This document shows positions 42,862-52,209 of a stretch of 64,000 nucleotides of DNA, piece after piece; the stretch's first letter is position 1; every line of letters begins with the position of its first letter. Source of the stretch: an uncultured Lactobacillus sp. (GTDB taxonomy: Bacteria > Bacillota > Bacilli > Lactobacillales > Lactobacillaceae). The stretch spans positions 1 to 64,000 of the forward strand of contig CAJUNC010000006.1 in the NCBI GenBank assembly GCA_910587695.1, in the 5' to 3' direction. A program made the position numbers and the translations under genes. A model generated the notes under the pieces. It made no database searches, was not told where the DNA came from, and worked only from the letters and a program-made list of their open reading frames with translations.

Positions 42862-44135
42862 AGTTATTGCTTAAAAATGGGACAGTTTATCAAGCTGGTA
42901 AGTTATTAAAAAATGATCTATTGGTCGAAGATGGCGTGATCACAGCCTTAGGTACGGATCTAAAAGTAGACGTCGATCAAGTGATCGATGTGACCGATAA
43001 ATTAGTTGCTCCTGGTTTAGTTGATGTTCATGTGCACTATCGCGAACCGGGTTTTACACACAAAGAAACGATCAAAACCGGGAGTTTAGCTGCAGCTCAT
43101 GGGGGTTATACAACTGTTTGTGCGATGCCAAACTTAGATCCTGTCCCTGATACGCCAGCTAAAGTTACTGCTCAAGTTGCGTTGAATAAGGCTAATGGGG
43201 TCGTTAAGATCAAACAATATGGTGCGATCACAGCGGGATTGAAAAGTGATGAGTTGCTTGATCATGCAGGAATGAAGGCAGCGGGAGCCTTTGCTTTTAG
43301 TAATGATGGTTGTGGAGTCCAAACAGCTGGCACGATGTATCAAGCCATGTTAGCAGCTAAAAAACTAGATGTGGCTTTGGTCGCCCATGTCGAAGATGAT
43401 TCATTGTTGTTTGGCGGTGTGATGAATGCCGGAAAGAAGGCTAAAGAATTAGGTCTACCAGGTATATTGGGGATCAGTGAATCTTCTCAGATCGCACGCG
43501 ATCTATTATTAGCCAAAGAAACAGGTGTCCATTACCATGTTTGCCATGTTTCGACCAAAGAAAGCGTTGAATTGATCCGCATTGCTAAAAAGCATGGGGT
43601 CAATGTGACCTGTGAAGTATCACCGCATCATCTATTATTGAGTGAAGATGATATCGTAAAAAATGATGGCTTTTATAAAATGAATCCACCATTGCGGGCC
43701 AATGAAGATCAACAAGCTTTGATCGCAGGGATCTTAGATGGCACGATCGATATGATCGCAACTGATCACGCTCCTCATAGTATCGACGAAAAAACTGGCG
43801 ATATGCGTACAGCTGCTTTTGGGATCACAGGTAGTGAGACAGCTTTCTCCTTGCTGTATACTCAACTGGTAAAGCAACAGCAAGTTTTGACTTTGGAACA
43901 ACTATTAGAACTCATGTCTAAAAATCCAGCTGAAGCATTCAAGTTTGAGGTAGGGAGTATTTTTGCAGGAGCTAAAGCGGATCTAGCCGTTTTTGACTTA
44001 AAACATGAGACCACGATCACTGAAGCCGATTATTTCTCAATGGGTAAAAATACTCCATTCACTGGTGAGAGAGTTTTTGGGCAAACTTACTTGACTATGG
44101 TCGATGGTAATGTGGTTTATCAAAAGGAGGATTAG
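42858..44135 (+). CDS. pyrC: dihydroorotase
   Basis: Closes carbamoyl aspartate to dihydroorotate. A 425-residue class I amidohydrolase with the metal-binding DVHVHYREPGFTHKETI, HVEDDSL, HVCHVSTKES, EVSPHHLLLS and IATDHAPHS motifs in order. It starts within the end of pyrB (ATGA overlap) and ends just before the carA ribosome site, so it is part of a tightly coupled operon. Confidence 0.97.
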   Translation: MKLLLKNGTVYQAGKLLKNDLLVEDGVITALGTDLKVDVDQVIDVTDKLVAPGLVDVHVHYREPGFTHKETIKTGSLAAAHGGYTTVCAMPNLDPVPDTPAKVTAQVALNKANGVVKIKQYGAITAGLKSDELLDHAGMKAAGAFAFSNDGCGVQTAGTMYQAMLAAKKLDVALVAHVEDDSLLFGGVMNAGKKAKELGLPGILGISESSQIARDLLLAKETGVHYHVCHVSTKESVELIRIAKKHGVNVTCEVSPHHLLLSEDDIVKNDGFYKMNPPLRANEDQQALIAGILDGTIDMIATDHAPHSIDEKTGDMRTAAFGITGSETAFSLLYTQLVKQQQVLTLEQLLELMSKNPAEAFKFEVGSIFAGAKADLAVFDLKHETTITEADYFSMGKNTPFTGERVFGQTYLTMVDGNVVYQKED

Positions 44136-44136
44136 C

Positions 44137-45222
44137 ATGGAGCGTTATTTAGTTTTAGAAGATGGTACAGTATTTTCGGGAGAAGCTTTTGGCTTTGAAG
44201 GGCAAACGACCGGAGAAGTGGTTTTTACAACGGGGATGACAGGTTACCAAGAAGCCGTGACCGATCAATCGTTTGCTGATCAGATCTTAGTTTTCACCAA
44301 TCCGTTGATCGGAAATTACGGGGTAAATCTTGATGATTACGAGTCGCTTATGCCTAATTGTTGTGGAGTCGTTTGTCGTGAGGTGGCACGTGTTTCTGAC
44401 AGTTGGCGCAAGCAAGGGACCTTCGATGATTTCTTAAAGCAAATGCAGATCCCTGGCATCTGTCATATCGATACTCGGGCATTGACTAAGAAATTACGTG
44501 AACATGGAACGATGAAGGGATGTTTAGTCGATTCAGTTCATGATATGACTCACACACTTGATCAATTGCGTGCAACTGTACTAAGTGATCGGGTAGTGGA
44601 ACAAGTTTCAACGATCAAACCTTATCCAAATCCTGGTGAAAAGCGCAATGTTGTTCTAGTTGATTATGGACTCAAGCACAGTATCTTACGTGAACTTTCT
44701 AAACGTGATTGCAATACGATCGTGCTACCATCAAGTGCAACAGCCCAAGATATATTGAATTTAAAACCAGATGGCGTCATGTTATCTAACGGGCCTGGAG
44801 ATCCTAAAGACGTTTTACATGCTGTCGAAATGGTAAAAGAAGTCCAAAAACATCTTCCGATCTTTGGGATCTGCTTAGGACACCAGATTTTTGCTTTAGC
44901 TAACAATGCTGATACGTATAAGATGAAATTTGGACACCGTGGCTTTAACCATCCGGTCCGTGAGATCGCAACGGGAAGGATCAATTTTACTTCACAAAAT
45001 CATGGTTATGCAGTCGATCCAGCAACGATCGATAAAGATGAATTGATCATTACTCACCGTGAGATCAACGATGGTACGGTCGAAGGGTTACGTCATAAGC
45101 GCTATAAAGCTTTTAGTGTGCAATTTCATCCTGATGCTGCACCAGGACCACATGATGCAGTCGATCTTTTTGATGACTTTATGCATATGATCGATCAACG
45201 AAAGGAAGAAGAAAATGCCTAA
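44137..45222 (+). CDS. carA: carbamoyl-phosphate synthase small subunit (glutaminase)
   Basis: Supplies ammonia from glutamine to the large subunit. The 361-residue product has the N-terminal CPSase_sm domain (MERYLVLEDGTVFSGEAFGFEG) and a class I glutamine amidotransferase domain with SNGPGDP, FGICLGHQIFALA (catalytic Cys) and the His/Glu pair in QFHPDAAPGPHD. ATG 44137 follows AAAGGAGG; an earlier in-frame ATG lies in pyrC. It overlaps carB by 8 bases. The operon location implies a pyrimidine-specific synthase. Confidence 0.97.
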   Translation: MERYLVLEDGTVFSGEAFGFEGQTTGEVVFTTGMTGYQEAVTDQSFADQILVFTNPLIGNYGVNLDDYESLMPNCCGVVCREVARVSDSWRKQGTFDDFLKQMQIPGICHIDTRALTKKLREHGTMKGCLVDSVHDMTHTLDQLRATVLSDRVVEQVSTIKPYPNPGEKRNVVLVDYGLKHSILRELSKRDCNTIVLPSSATAQDILNLKPDGVMLSNGPGDPKDVLHAVEMVKEVQKHLPIFGICLGHQIFALANNADTYKMKFGHRGFNHPVREIATGRINFTSQNHGYAVDPATIDKDELIITHREINDGTVEGLRHKRYKAFSVQFHPDAAPGPHDAVDLFDDFMHMIDQRKEEENA

Positions 45223-48200
45223 ACGAACAGATATTAAAAAAATCATGGTTCTGGGATCAGGACCGATCATCATCGGACAAGCTGCTGAATTTGACTATTC
45301 CGGGACTCAAGCTTGTATGGCGTTACGTGAAGAAGGCTATGAAGTAGTTTTGGTCAATTCCAATCCTGCAACTATCATGACAGATACTGACATTGCTGAT
45401 CGGGTCTATTTAGAGCCATTAACGGTCGAATCAGTTTCGCGCATCATGCGCCAAGAATATCCCGATGCTTTGTTGCCAACATTAGGTGGTCAGATCGGGT
45501 TGAACTTAGCGATCGCATTGCATGAAAGTGGGATCTTAGATGAGCTTGGGATCGAACTTTTAGGTACAAAATTATCTGCGATCGATCAAGCTGAAGACCG
45601 CGAAAAATTCAAAGAGCTGATGTTACAATTAGATGAACCGATCCCAGCTTCAAAGACGGTCAATACAGTAGCAGAAGCCTTGGAATTTGCTGAAACGATC
45701 GGTTATCCTGTGATCGTACGTCCTGCTTTTACGATGGGCGGTACCGGTGGTGGCTTATGCGATACACCGGCTGAATTAGAAGAGATCGCAGCTAATGGAT
45801 TGGATCTTTCACCTGCGACCCAGTGTTTGATCGAAAAATCGATCATGGGTTACAAAGAGATCGAATTTGAAGTGATGCGTGATTCAGCTAACAATGCGAT
45901 GGTAGTTTGTTCGATGGAAAACTTTGATCCAGTTGGGATCCACACTGGTGATTCGATCGTGGTCGCACCAACACAAACATTAACTGATCGTGAGTATCAA
46001 ATGTTACGAGATTGTTCTTTAAAATTGATCCGTGCACTCAAGATCGAAGGTGGCTGTAATGTTCAGTTAGCACTTGATCCTAACAGTTTCAAGTATAACG
46101 TGATCGAAGTAAATCCACGGGTGTCACGTTCCTCAGCCTTGGCTTCTAAAGCAACTGGGTATCCGATCGCTAAAATGGCAGCCAAGATCGCAGTTGGTCT
46201 GACACTAGATGAGATCAAAAATCCTGTTACCCAAACGACTTATGCCGAATTTGAACCAGCTTTAGACTATGTAGTTGCTAAGATCCCACGTTGGCCATTT
46301 GATAAATTCGCACAGGCAGATCGGACCTTGGGGACCCAAATGAAAGCAACTGGAGAAGTTATGGCGATCGGCCGTAACTTAGAAGAAGCGTTGCAAAAAG
46401 CAGTCCGCTCACTTGAGATCGATGAAAAAGATCTTTTATCACCGCGAGTAGCTAAAGCTTCGGATGAAGAATTAGAGAAGAAATTAGTTCACGCCCAAGA
46501 TGACCGTCTCTTTTATTTGGCTGAGGCCTTTCGTCGTGGCTATACATTAGAAGAGGTCCATGAGTTTACTAAGATCAATCTCTATTATTTAGATATTGTA
46601 AAACATATCGTCGAACTTGAAGCTAAAACAAAGGCGCATCCTAATGATCTGGCTTGCTTAAAAGAGGCTAAGTATTATGGCTTTAGTGACCATACGATCG
46701 CTAAACTGTGGGATACGACTGCTGAAGAGATCCGTGCTTTACGGAAAGAAAATCAGATCCTTCCTGTCTATAAGATGGTCGATACTTGTGCAGCTGAATT
46801 TGAATCGCATACACCATACTTTTATAGTTCATACGATCTTGAAAATGAAAGTCACCCTTCAGCTAAAGGATCGATCCTAGTTATCGGTTCTGGACCGATC
46901 CGGATCGGACAAGGGGTCGAATTTGATTACGCTACAGTCCACAGTGTTAAAGCGATCCAAAAACTAGGCTATGAAGCGATCGTGATGAACTCTAATCCTG
47001 AAACAGTCTCTACTGATTTTTCAGTCTCAGATAAATTATATTTTGAACCACTTGATCTAGAGGATGTCTTGAACGTGATCGATCTTGAACAGCCTAAAGG
47101 TGTGATCGTGCAATTTGGGGGACAAACTGCGATCAATTTAGCAGCTGGCTTAAAAGCAAATGGCGTCAATGTTTTGGGGACCGCAGTTGCTGATCTTGAT
47201 CGAGCTGAAGATCGTGAGTTATTTGATCAAGTTATCAAACAACTTGGCCTAAAACAACCAGTGGGTAAGACTGCGATGTCAGAAGAAGAAGTCCTTGCGT
47301 GCGCCCATGAGATCGGATATCCAGTTTTGGTTCGCCCGAGTTACGTACTTGGCGGGCGGGCAATGGAGATCGTTAATAACGATGAAGAATTGACCCAATA
47401 TTTAGCTGAAAATGCATACTTGGCCAAAGAACATCCGATCCTAGTCGATGCTTATCTTGAAGGGTACGAATGTGAGGTCGATGCTATCTGCGATGGTAAA
47501 GATGTCTTGATCCCAGGTATCATGGAACATATCGAACAAGCTGGCGTCCACTCAGGTGATTCGATGGCGGTATATCCATCGCAAAACTTTGATCAAAGTG
47601 TCAAAGACCAAATTGAAGATGCAACTAAGAAATTAGCCATTGCTTTGAAGTGTATCGGGATCATGAATATCCAATTTATCGTGCATAAAGGTGAAGTTTA
47701 TGTTCTTGAAGTAAATCCACGGGCTAGTCGGACGGTACCATTTTTGAGTAAGATCACTGATATCAAGATGACTCAAGTTGCTACTCAAGTTATCTTAGGC
47801 AAGACTTTAAAAGAGCTAGGTTATGGATCGGGGATCTATCCTGAATCTGAAATGATCCATGTCAAAGCTCCGGTCTTTTCCTTTAATAAACTGGCCGATG
47901 TCGACAGCTTACTAGGACCAGAAATGAAATCAACTGGTGAAGTCATGGGCAGTGATCATAGCTTTGAAAAGGCACTTTATAAAGCCTTTATTGGAGCCAA
48001 CATGAAATTGCCGGCTAACGGGAGCGTTTTATTTACGGTCAAAGATAAAGATAAACAGCAAGCTTTAGCTTTAGCGAAACGTTTTGCAAAGATCGGCTAT
48101 CGGATCTTTGCGACTGCTGGAACAGCTGAATTTTTAAATGAAAATGGGTTGCATACCATGACCGTTGCCAAGATCGGACAAGCTAAACCCGGGATCTTAG

Positions 48201-48391
48201 ATGTTTTACAAAATAATGAAGTTGATATCGTGATCAACACGATGGATCACGACCAAGAAAAAGTATCTGATGGCTTTGTGATCAGACAAACTGCGATCGA
48301 GCATAATATTGCTTTGTTGACATCGTTTGATACCGTGGATGCTTTATTGAAAGCTTTAGAAAATCGTTCATTCTCGACTACAGCACTATAA
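45215..48391 (+). CDS. carB: carbamoyl-phosphate synthase large subunit
   Basis: Makes carbamoyl phosphate from bicarbonate, ammonia and two ATP. The 1058-residue product shows two homologous halves, each with a pre-ATP-grasp segment (MVLGSGPIIIGQAAEFDYSG and LVIGSGPIRIGQGVEFDYA) and an ATP-grasp domain. The C-terminal 130 residues are the MGS-like allosteric domain (from about 930). Length is close to the family's normal size. It is followed 13 bases later by pyrD. Confidence 0.97.
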   Translation: MPKRTDIKKIMVLGSGPIIIGQAAEFDYSGTQACMALREEGYEVVLVNSNPATIMTDTDIADRVYLEPLTVESVSRIMRQEYPDALLPTLGGQIGLNLAIALHESGILDELGIELLGTKLSAIDQAEDREKFKELMLQLDEPIPASKTVNTVAEALEFAETIGYPVIVRPAFTMGGTGGGLCDTPAELEEIAANGLDLSPATQCLIEKSIMGYKEIEFEVMRDSANNAMVVCSMENFDPVGIHTGDSIVVAPTQTLTDREYQMLRDCSLKLIRALKIEGGCNVQLALDPNSFKYNVIEVNPRVSRSSALASKATGYPIAKMAAKIAVGLTLDEIKNPVTQTTYAEFEPALDYVVAKIPRWPFDKFAQADRTLGTQMKATGEVMAIGRNLEEALQKAVRSLEIDEKDLLSPRVAKASDEELEKKLVHAQDDRLFYLAEAFRRGYTLEEVHEFTKINLYYLDIVKHIVELEAKTKAHPNDLACLKEAKYYGFSDHTIAKLWDTTAEEIRALRKENQILPVYKMVDTCAAEFESHTPYFYSSYDLENESHPSAKGSILVIGSGPIRIGQGVEFDYATVHSVKAIQKLGYEAIVMNSNPETVSTDFSVSDKLYFEPLDLEDVLNVIDLEQPKGVIVQFGGQTAINLAAGLKANGVNVLGTAVADLDRAEDRELFDQVIKQLGLKQPVGKTAMSEEEVLACAHEIGYPVLVRPSYVLGGRAMEIVNNDEELTQYLAENAYLAKEHPILVDAYLEGYECEVDAICDGKDVLIPGIMEHIEQAGVHSGDSMAVYPSQNFDQSVKDQIEDATKKLAIALKCIGIMNIQFIVHKGEVYVLEVNPRASRTVPFLSKITDIKMTQVATQVILGKTLKELGYGSGIYPESEMIHVKAPVFSFNKLADVDSLLGPEMKSTGEVMGSDHSFEKALYKAFIGANMKLPANGSVLFTVKDKDKQQALALAKRFAKIGYRIFATAGTAEFLNENGLHTMTVAKIGQAKPGILDVLQNNEVDIVINTMDHDQEKVSDGFVIRQTAIEHNIALLTSFDTVDALLKALENRSFSTTAL

Positions 48392-48404
48392 AGGGAGGTA
48401 AATT

Positions 48405-49343
48405 ATGTCAAGGTTATCAGTCAAATTACCAGGTTTAGATCTAAAAAATCCTATCATGCCAGCAAGTGGAACTTTTGGCTTTGGAGATGTTGGGGCAGCT
48501 CAAAAATTTAATTTGAATACTTTAGGGGCGTTAGTTATCAAGACGACGACACCTGAGGCTCGTGACGGTAATCCCAATCCTAAGATCGCTGTGTTAGACA
48601 ATGGGGTCATCAATGCGGTCGGATTACAAAATCCGGGGATAACAGCAGTTATTGATGAGAAATTACCAGCGTTAAAGCAAGATTATCCCGACTTACCAGT
48701 GTTAGGTAGTGTAGGTGGCTCAACGGTCGCCGATTATGTGGAAGTTGCTAAAAAACTCTCCGATTCTAATTTAGTGACTGCTTTAGAATTGAACATTTCT
48801 TGTCCTAACGTGCATGAAGGCGGGATGGCATTTGGGACTGATCCACAGACCGCAGCTGAATTGACCAAACAAGTCAAAGCTGTTTCTAAGGTACCAGTCT
48901 ATGTTAAACTTTCCCCTAATGTGACTGATGTAGTAGCGATCGCAAAAGCAGTTGAAGCTGCTGGCGCTGATGGCTTGACAATGATCAATACATTGATGGG
49001 GATGAGTCTGAATTTAAAAACTCGTAGATCGGTCTTGGGTAATTTGACTGGTGGCTTTTCGGGACATTCGATCAAACCGATCGCGATCAGAATGATCTAT
49101 CAAGTTTCCCATGCAGTCGAGATCCCGATCATTGGGGTCGGAGGGATCAAGAGTGCCAAAGATATCATCGAGATGTATTTAGCTGGAGCTTCAGCCGTCC
49201 AAGTCGGAACGGCGCACTTCTACGATCCTTTGATCTGTCCACATTTAGTTGCAGAATTGCCCAAAGTAATGGATGAGTTGGGGATCGAAAGTATTGAAAA
49301 GTTGATCCAAGAAGTACGGGAGGCTAGAGATAATGAAGCTTAA
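48405..49343 (+). CDS. pyrD: dihydroorotate dehydrogenase, class 1 (class 1B-like)
   Basis: Oxidises dihydroorotate to orotate with FMN. The 312-residue protein has the active-site Cys in ELNISCPNVHEGG and the FMN phosphate region GVGGIKSAKDIIEMYLAGASAVQVGT. The Cys rather than Ser base and overall style fit class 1B, which normally works with PyrK. No pyrK is present in this operon, so the electron acceptor is uncertain. Overlaps pyrF by 11 bases. Confidence 0.93.
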   Translation: MSRLSVKLPGLDLKNPIMPASGTFGFGDVGAAQKFNLNTLGALVIKTTTPEARDGNPNPKIAVLDNGVINAVGLQNPGITAVIDEKLPALKQDYPDLPVLGSVGGSTVADYVEVAKKLSDSNLVTALELNISCPNVHEGGMAFGTDPQTAAELTKQVKAVSKVPVYVKLSPNVTDVVAIAKAVEAAGADGLTMINTLMGMSLNLKTRRSVLGNLTGGFSGHSIKPIAIRMIYQVSHAVEIPIIGVGGIKSAKDIIEMYLAGASAVQVGTAHFYDPLICPHLVAELPKVMDELGIESIEKLIQEVREARDNEA

Positions 49344-50049
49344 ACGTCCGATCATCGCCCTTGATTTCAATGATGCTTTGCGGGCTCTTGCTTTTTTGCA
49401 AAACTTTCCGCAAACTGAGAAGCTTTTTGTAAAGATCGGAATGGAACTGTATTACAGTGCAGGCCAAGATCTAGTTAAAGCGGTCTTAGCGCAAGGACAC
49501 GATGTCTTTTTAGATCTAAAATGCCATGATATCCCGCATACAGTCGAACGGGCAATGTATGTCTTAGGCCAATTAGGTGTTAGTCTCACCACGACACATG
49601 CTAATGGGGGGCATGAGATGCTCAAGGCAGCTAGATTCGGCTTAGTTGAAGGGGCGCTAAAAGCTGGTAAAAAAGAACCAAAATTATTAGCGATCACTCA
49701 ATTGACCTCAACTGATGAACGAGTAGTCAAAGAAGAACAATTGATCTCGGTCGGACTTGATAAAAGTGTGGAAAATTATGCTAAATTAGCGCAAAATGCA
49801 GGCTTAGATGGAGTCGTTTGTTCTGGCTGGGAAGCTAGTAGGCTAAGAGAAGTTACGGGGCCAGATTTCTTACGGGTCACGCCTGGGATCCGGCTAAAAA
49901 CCGACAGTTTAGGCGATCAAAAACGGGTCATGACCCCAGATATGGCGGCACTAAATGGCTCAAGTGCGATCGTCGTTGGGCGCCCGATCACGCAAGCCAA
50001 AGATCCCGTGATGGCTTATCAAGAAATTTTTGAGCTTTGGAACCAGTAA
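49333..50049 (+). CDS. pyrF: orotidine 5'-phosphate decarboxylase
   Basis: Last step to UMP. The 238-residue TIM barrel has the catalytic tetrad region in FLDLKCHDIPHTVERAM (Asp/Lys/Asp), PIIALDFNDA at the N-terminus, and TPGIRLKTDSLGDQKRV followed by VVGRPITQAKDP. It starts inside the end of pyrD (GAGGCTAGAGATAATG), which suggests translational coupling. A 15-base gap leads to pyrE. Confidence 0.97.
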   Translation: MKLKRPIIALDFNDALRALAFLQNFPQTEKLFVKIGMELYYSAGQDLVKAVLAQGHDVFLDLKCHDIPHTVERAMYVLGQLGVSLTTTHANGGHEMLKAARFGLVEGALKAGKKEPKLLAITQLTSTDERVVKEEQLISVGLDKSVENYAKLAQNAGLDGVVCSGWEASRLREVTGPDFLRVTPGIRLKTDSLGDQKRVMTPDMAALNGSSAIVVGRPITQAKDPVMAYQEIFELWNQ

Positions 50050-50064
50050 GAAAGGATAAAGTAA

Positions 50065-50691
50065 ATGAAAGAAATCGCAAAAGACTTACTCAAAATTCAA
50101 GCTGTAAAATTATCCCCAAATGAACCTTTTACTTGGGCAAGTGGGATCAAAAGTCCGATCTATTGTGATAACCGTTTGACGATCAGCTATCCTAAGATCA
50201 GAACAGCGATCGCCAAAGGAATTGCCGAATTGATAAGAGAAAAGTATCCAGAAGTCGAAGTTATCGCAGGGACAGCTACGGCAGGGATCCCACATGCAGC
50301 TTGGATAGCCGCTGAGTTAGACTTGCCATTGGTTTATGTTCGTTCTAAACCCAAAGATCATGGGCGTGGTAAGCAGATCGAAGGTGTTTTGCATCCTGGG
50401 GCTAAAACAGTCGTGATCGACGATCTCCTATCGACGGGTGGGAGCGTCTTGAAAGCTGTTAAGGCTGCGCAAAATGAAGGAGCCGATGTTTTAGGCGTTG
50501 GCGCGATCTTTAGTTATCAATTACAAGCGATCGTTGATAATTTTAGTCAAGCAGATCTGAGTTATTTTACATTGACTAATTACTCAGAATTATTGGAAGC
50601 AGCCGTTGAAGCTAACTATATTTCAACTGCAGAACGTAAAGTCTTGGAAAAATGGCGCCATGATCCTGAAAACTGGTCAGCTAAAGACTAA
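50065..50691 (+). CDS. pyrE: orotate phosphoribosyltransferase
   Basis: Adds PRPP to orotate to make OMP. The 208-residue product carries the PRPP loop TVVIDDLLSTGGSVLKAV, the LVYVRSKPKDHGRGKQIEG segment with catalytic Lys residues, and FTWASGIKSPIYCDNR at the substrate end. It is the last gene of the pyr operon and is followed by a terminator. Confidence 0.97.
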   Translation: MKEIAKDLLKIQAVKLSPNEPFTWASGIKSPIYCDNRLTISYPKIRTAIAKGIAELIREKYPEVEVIAGTATAGIPHAAWIAAELDLPLVYVRSKPKDHGRGKQIEGVLHPGAKTVVIDDLLSTGGSVLKAVKAAQNEGADVLGVGAIFSYQLQAIVDNFSQADLSYFTLTNYSELLEAAVEANYISTAERKVLEKWRHDPENWSAKD

Positions 50692-50696
50692 ATGAT

Positions 50697-50740
50697 AAAA
50701 ATGACCATCCATACGTATTGGGTGGTCATTTTAAATTTTT
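50697..50740 (+). terminator. terminator of the pyr operon
   Basis: AAAATGACCA pairs with TGGTCATTTT (50697-50732), followed by AAATTTTT. Confidence 0.75.
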
Positions 50741-50841
50741 AACTCAGATATGAAAAGCTTTTGTTATACAAAATTTAGGAATATTGGTATAATATACAAG
50801 GTTTGTTTTTATTAATATAGATACTAAGGCGGTGATTGTTG

Positions 50842-51783
50842 ATGCCTGATGAACAACATAAACATAAGCATCATCATAAGAAGAAAAGACGTTGGTGGAA
50901 GTGGGTCTTGATCGCATTGGGCCTCTTTTTACTAATTGATGCAGTTATTGTAGGCAAACTCTATTTCGATGCTAAAAAAGCTGTCGATGTTACATATAAA
51001 GCTGTCAAACATGACGATAAGCGTACCGGCAGTGTCAATTTAGACAACGGACAACCGTTTTCGGTCCTTTTATTAGGAAGCGATACTGGTGAGTACGGCC
51101 GGACTGAACAAGGGCGTTCCGATACGATCATGGTAGCGGCTGTTACTCCTAAAAAGACGGAATTATTGAGTATTCCACGAGATACTTTAGTTACGATCGC
51201 AGGCCATCCAGGCAACAATAAGATCAATGCAGCTTATTCATACGATGGTGTTTCTGGAGCATTGAATACATTACAAAGCTATTTAGATATTCCGATCGAC
51301 CATTATATCGAGATCAATATGAAAGGCCTTGAACAGTTGTCAGAAGCGATCGGTCCGGTCAAAGTCGATAATGACTTAGAATTTACTAACTTAGATGTTC
51401 ATTTTCCTAAAGGAGAAGTCACGATCGATTCTGATAATATCTTAGCTTATACTCGGATGCGTTATGAGGATCCGCGAGGCGATTACGGGCGGCAATTGCG
51501 CCAACGTCAAGTATTGACTGCTTTAGTGGAAAAAGCAGCTTCGATCGATAGTTTAGCTAAATACCATAGCATTTTGAATGCTATTTCGGCTAATATGAAA
51601 ACTGATTTAACATTTGATGATATTAAAGATATCGTAACTAATTATGGCGGGGCTAAAAATATCGATCAGATCCAACTCAAGGGTAATGGTCAAATGATCG
51701 ATGGAGTCTCATATGAAGTCGTACCAAAGGAAAATTTGGATAAAGTTCAATCTCAATTGAAGCAAACGCTAAAAATCAAATAA
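50842..51783 (+). CDS. LCP-family (LytR-CpsA-Psr) cell-wall polymer ligase
   Basis: Probably attaches teichoic acid or polysaccharide to peptidoglycan. The 313-residue protein has a His/Lys-rich cytoplasmic N-terminus, one membrane helix (KWVLIALGLFLLIDAVIVG), and the LCP domain with PFSVLLLGSDTGEYG, GRSDTIMVA, LSIPRDTLV, NKINAAYSYDG, and AYTRMRYEDPRGDYGRQLRQRQ. These Asp/Arg residues bind the lipid pyrophosphate. The ATG 50842 follows AAGGCGGTGAT. It is a single-gene unit with its own terminator. Confidence 0.92.
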   Translation: MPDEQHKHKHHHKKKRRWWKWVLIALGLFLLIDAVIVGKLYFDAKKAVDVTYKAVKHDDKRTGSVNLDNGQPFSVLLLGSDTGEYGRTEQGRSDTIMVAAVTPKKTELLSIPRDTLVTIAGHPGNNKINAAYSYDGVSGALNTLQSYLDIPIDHYIEINMKGLEQLSEAIGPVKVDNDLEFTNLDVHFPKGEVTIDSDNILAYTRMRYEDPRGDYGRQLRQRQVLTALVEKAASIDSLAKYHSILNAISANMKTDLTFDDIKDIVTNYGGAKNIDQIQLKGNGQMIDGVSYEVVPKENLDKVQSQLKQTLKIK

Positions 51784-51792
51784 TTAAAATCA

Positions 51793-51825
51793 AAGTTGAG
51801 GATTAATAAGTTCTCAACTTTTTTT
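51793..51825 (+). terminator. terminator of the LCP gene
   Basis: AAGTTGAG (51793-51800) pairs with CTCAACTT (51813-51820), followed by more T. Confidence 0.85.
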
Positions 51826-51837
51826 CATATATTTTCA

Positions 51838-51866
51838 TTGAAACTTAGAATGAGTGATAGTATACT
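51838..51866 (+). promoter_or_regulatory. promoter of a candidate small RNA
   Basis: TTGAAA (51838-51843) and TATACT (51861-51866) are exactly 17 bases apart. The 29-base stretch matches 22 positions of the promoter-like stretch at 59083-59111, including the spacer motif AAACTTAG. Confidence 0.7.
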
Positions 51867-51872
51867 GATACT

Positions 51873-52005
51873 GTAGTACAGATCATAACAATATAATTTT
51901 TTGTTTATTGTTTTGTGCTTGCGTATTTGAAAATGGTAGATCATGTGGAAGTTATCTACTAGTGGAACGGTAATTTATGGGTGGAAGCATAAATTATCGT
52001 TTTTT
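51873..52005 (+). ncRNA. candidate small RNA between LCP and lysR genes
   Basis: A transcript starting near 51873 would run about 133 bases and hold no plausible protein. It contains an 8-pair hairpin (51934-51941 with 51954-51961, TAGAT/ATCTA core) and ends in a 12-pair terminator hairpin with six T at 52000-52005. It could be an independent sRNA or an attenuated leader of the LysR gene 205 bases further on. I do not recognise a family. Confidence 0.5.
51968..52005 (+). terminator. strong terminator ending the candidate small RNA
   Basis: CGGTAATTTATG (51968-51979) pairs with CATAAATTATCG (51988-51999), with one G-T pair and an eight-base loop, followed by six T. Confidence 0.85.
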
Positions 52006-52209
52006 ATTTTATTTTGTGTACTATATTCATTAATTTATCCAAATTTTTAGTAGTTATAGAATTTTTCACTTATAATGGAATTATTCCCCTTAGAGAGTTC
52101 AAAAAGTTTTAACATTACTATCATAATATAGTATAATTATTTATATAAAGATAAGATATTTGGCATTTGAATTAATGAAGGATAATGCTACGGGAAAGGA
52201 TATACTTAT

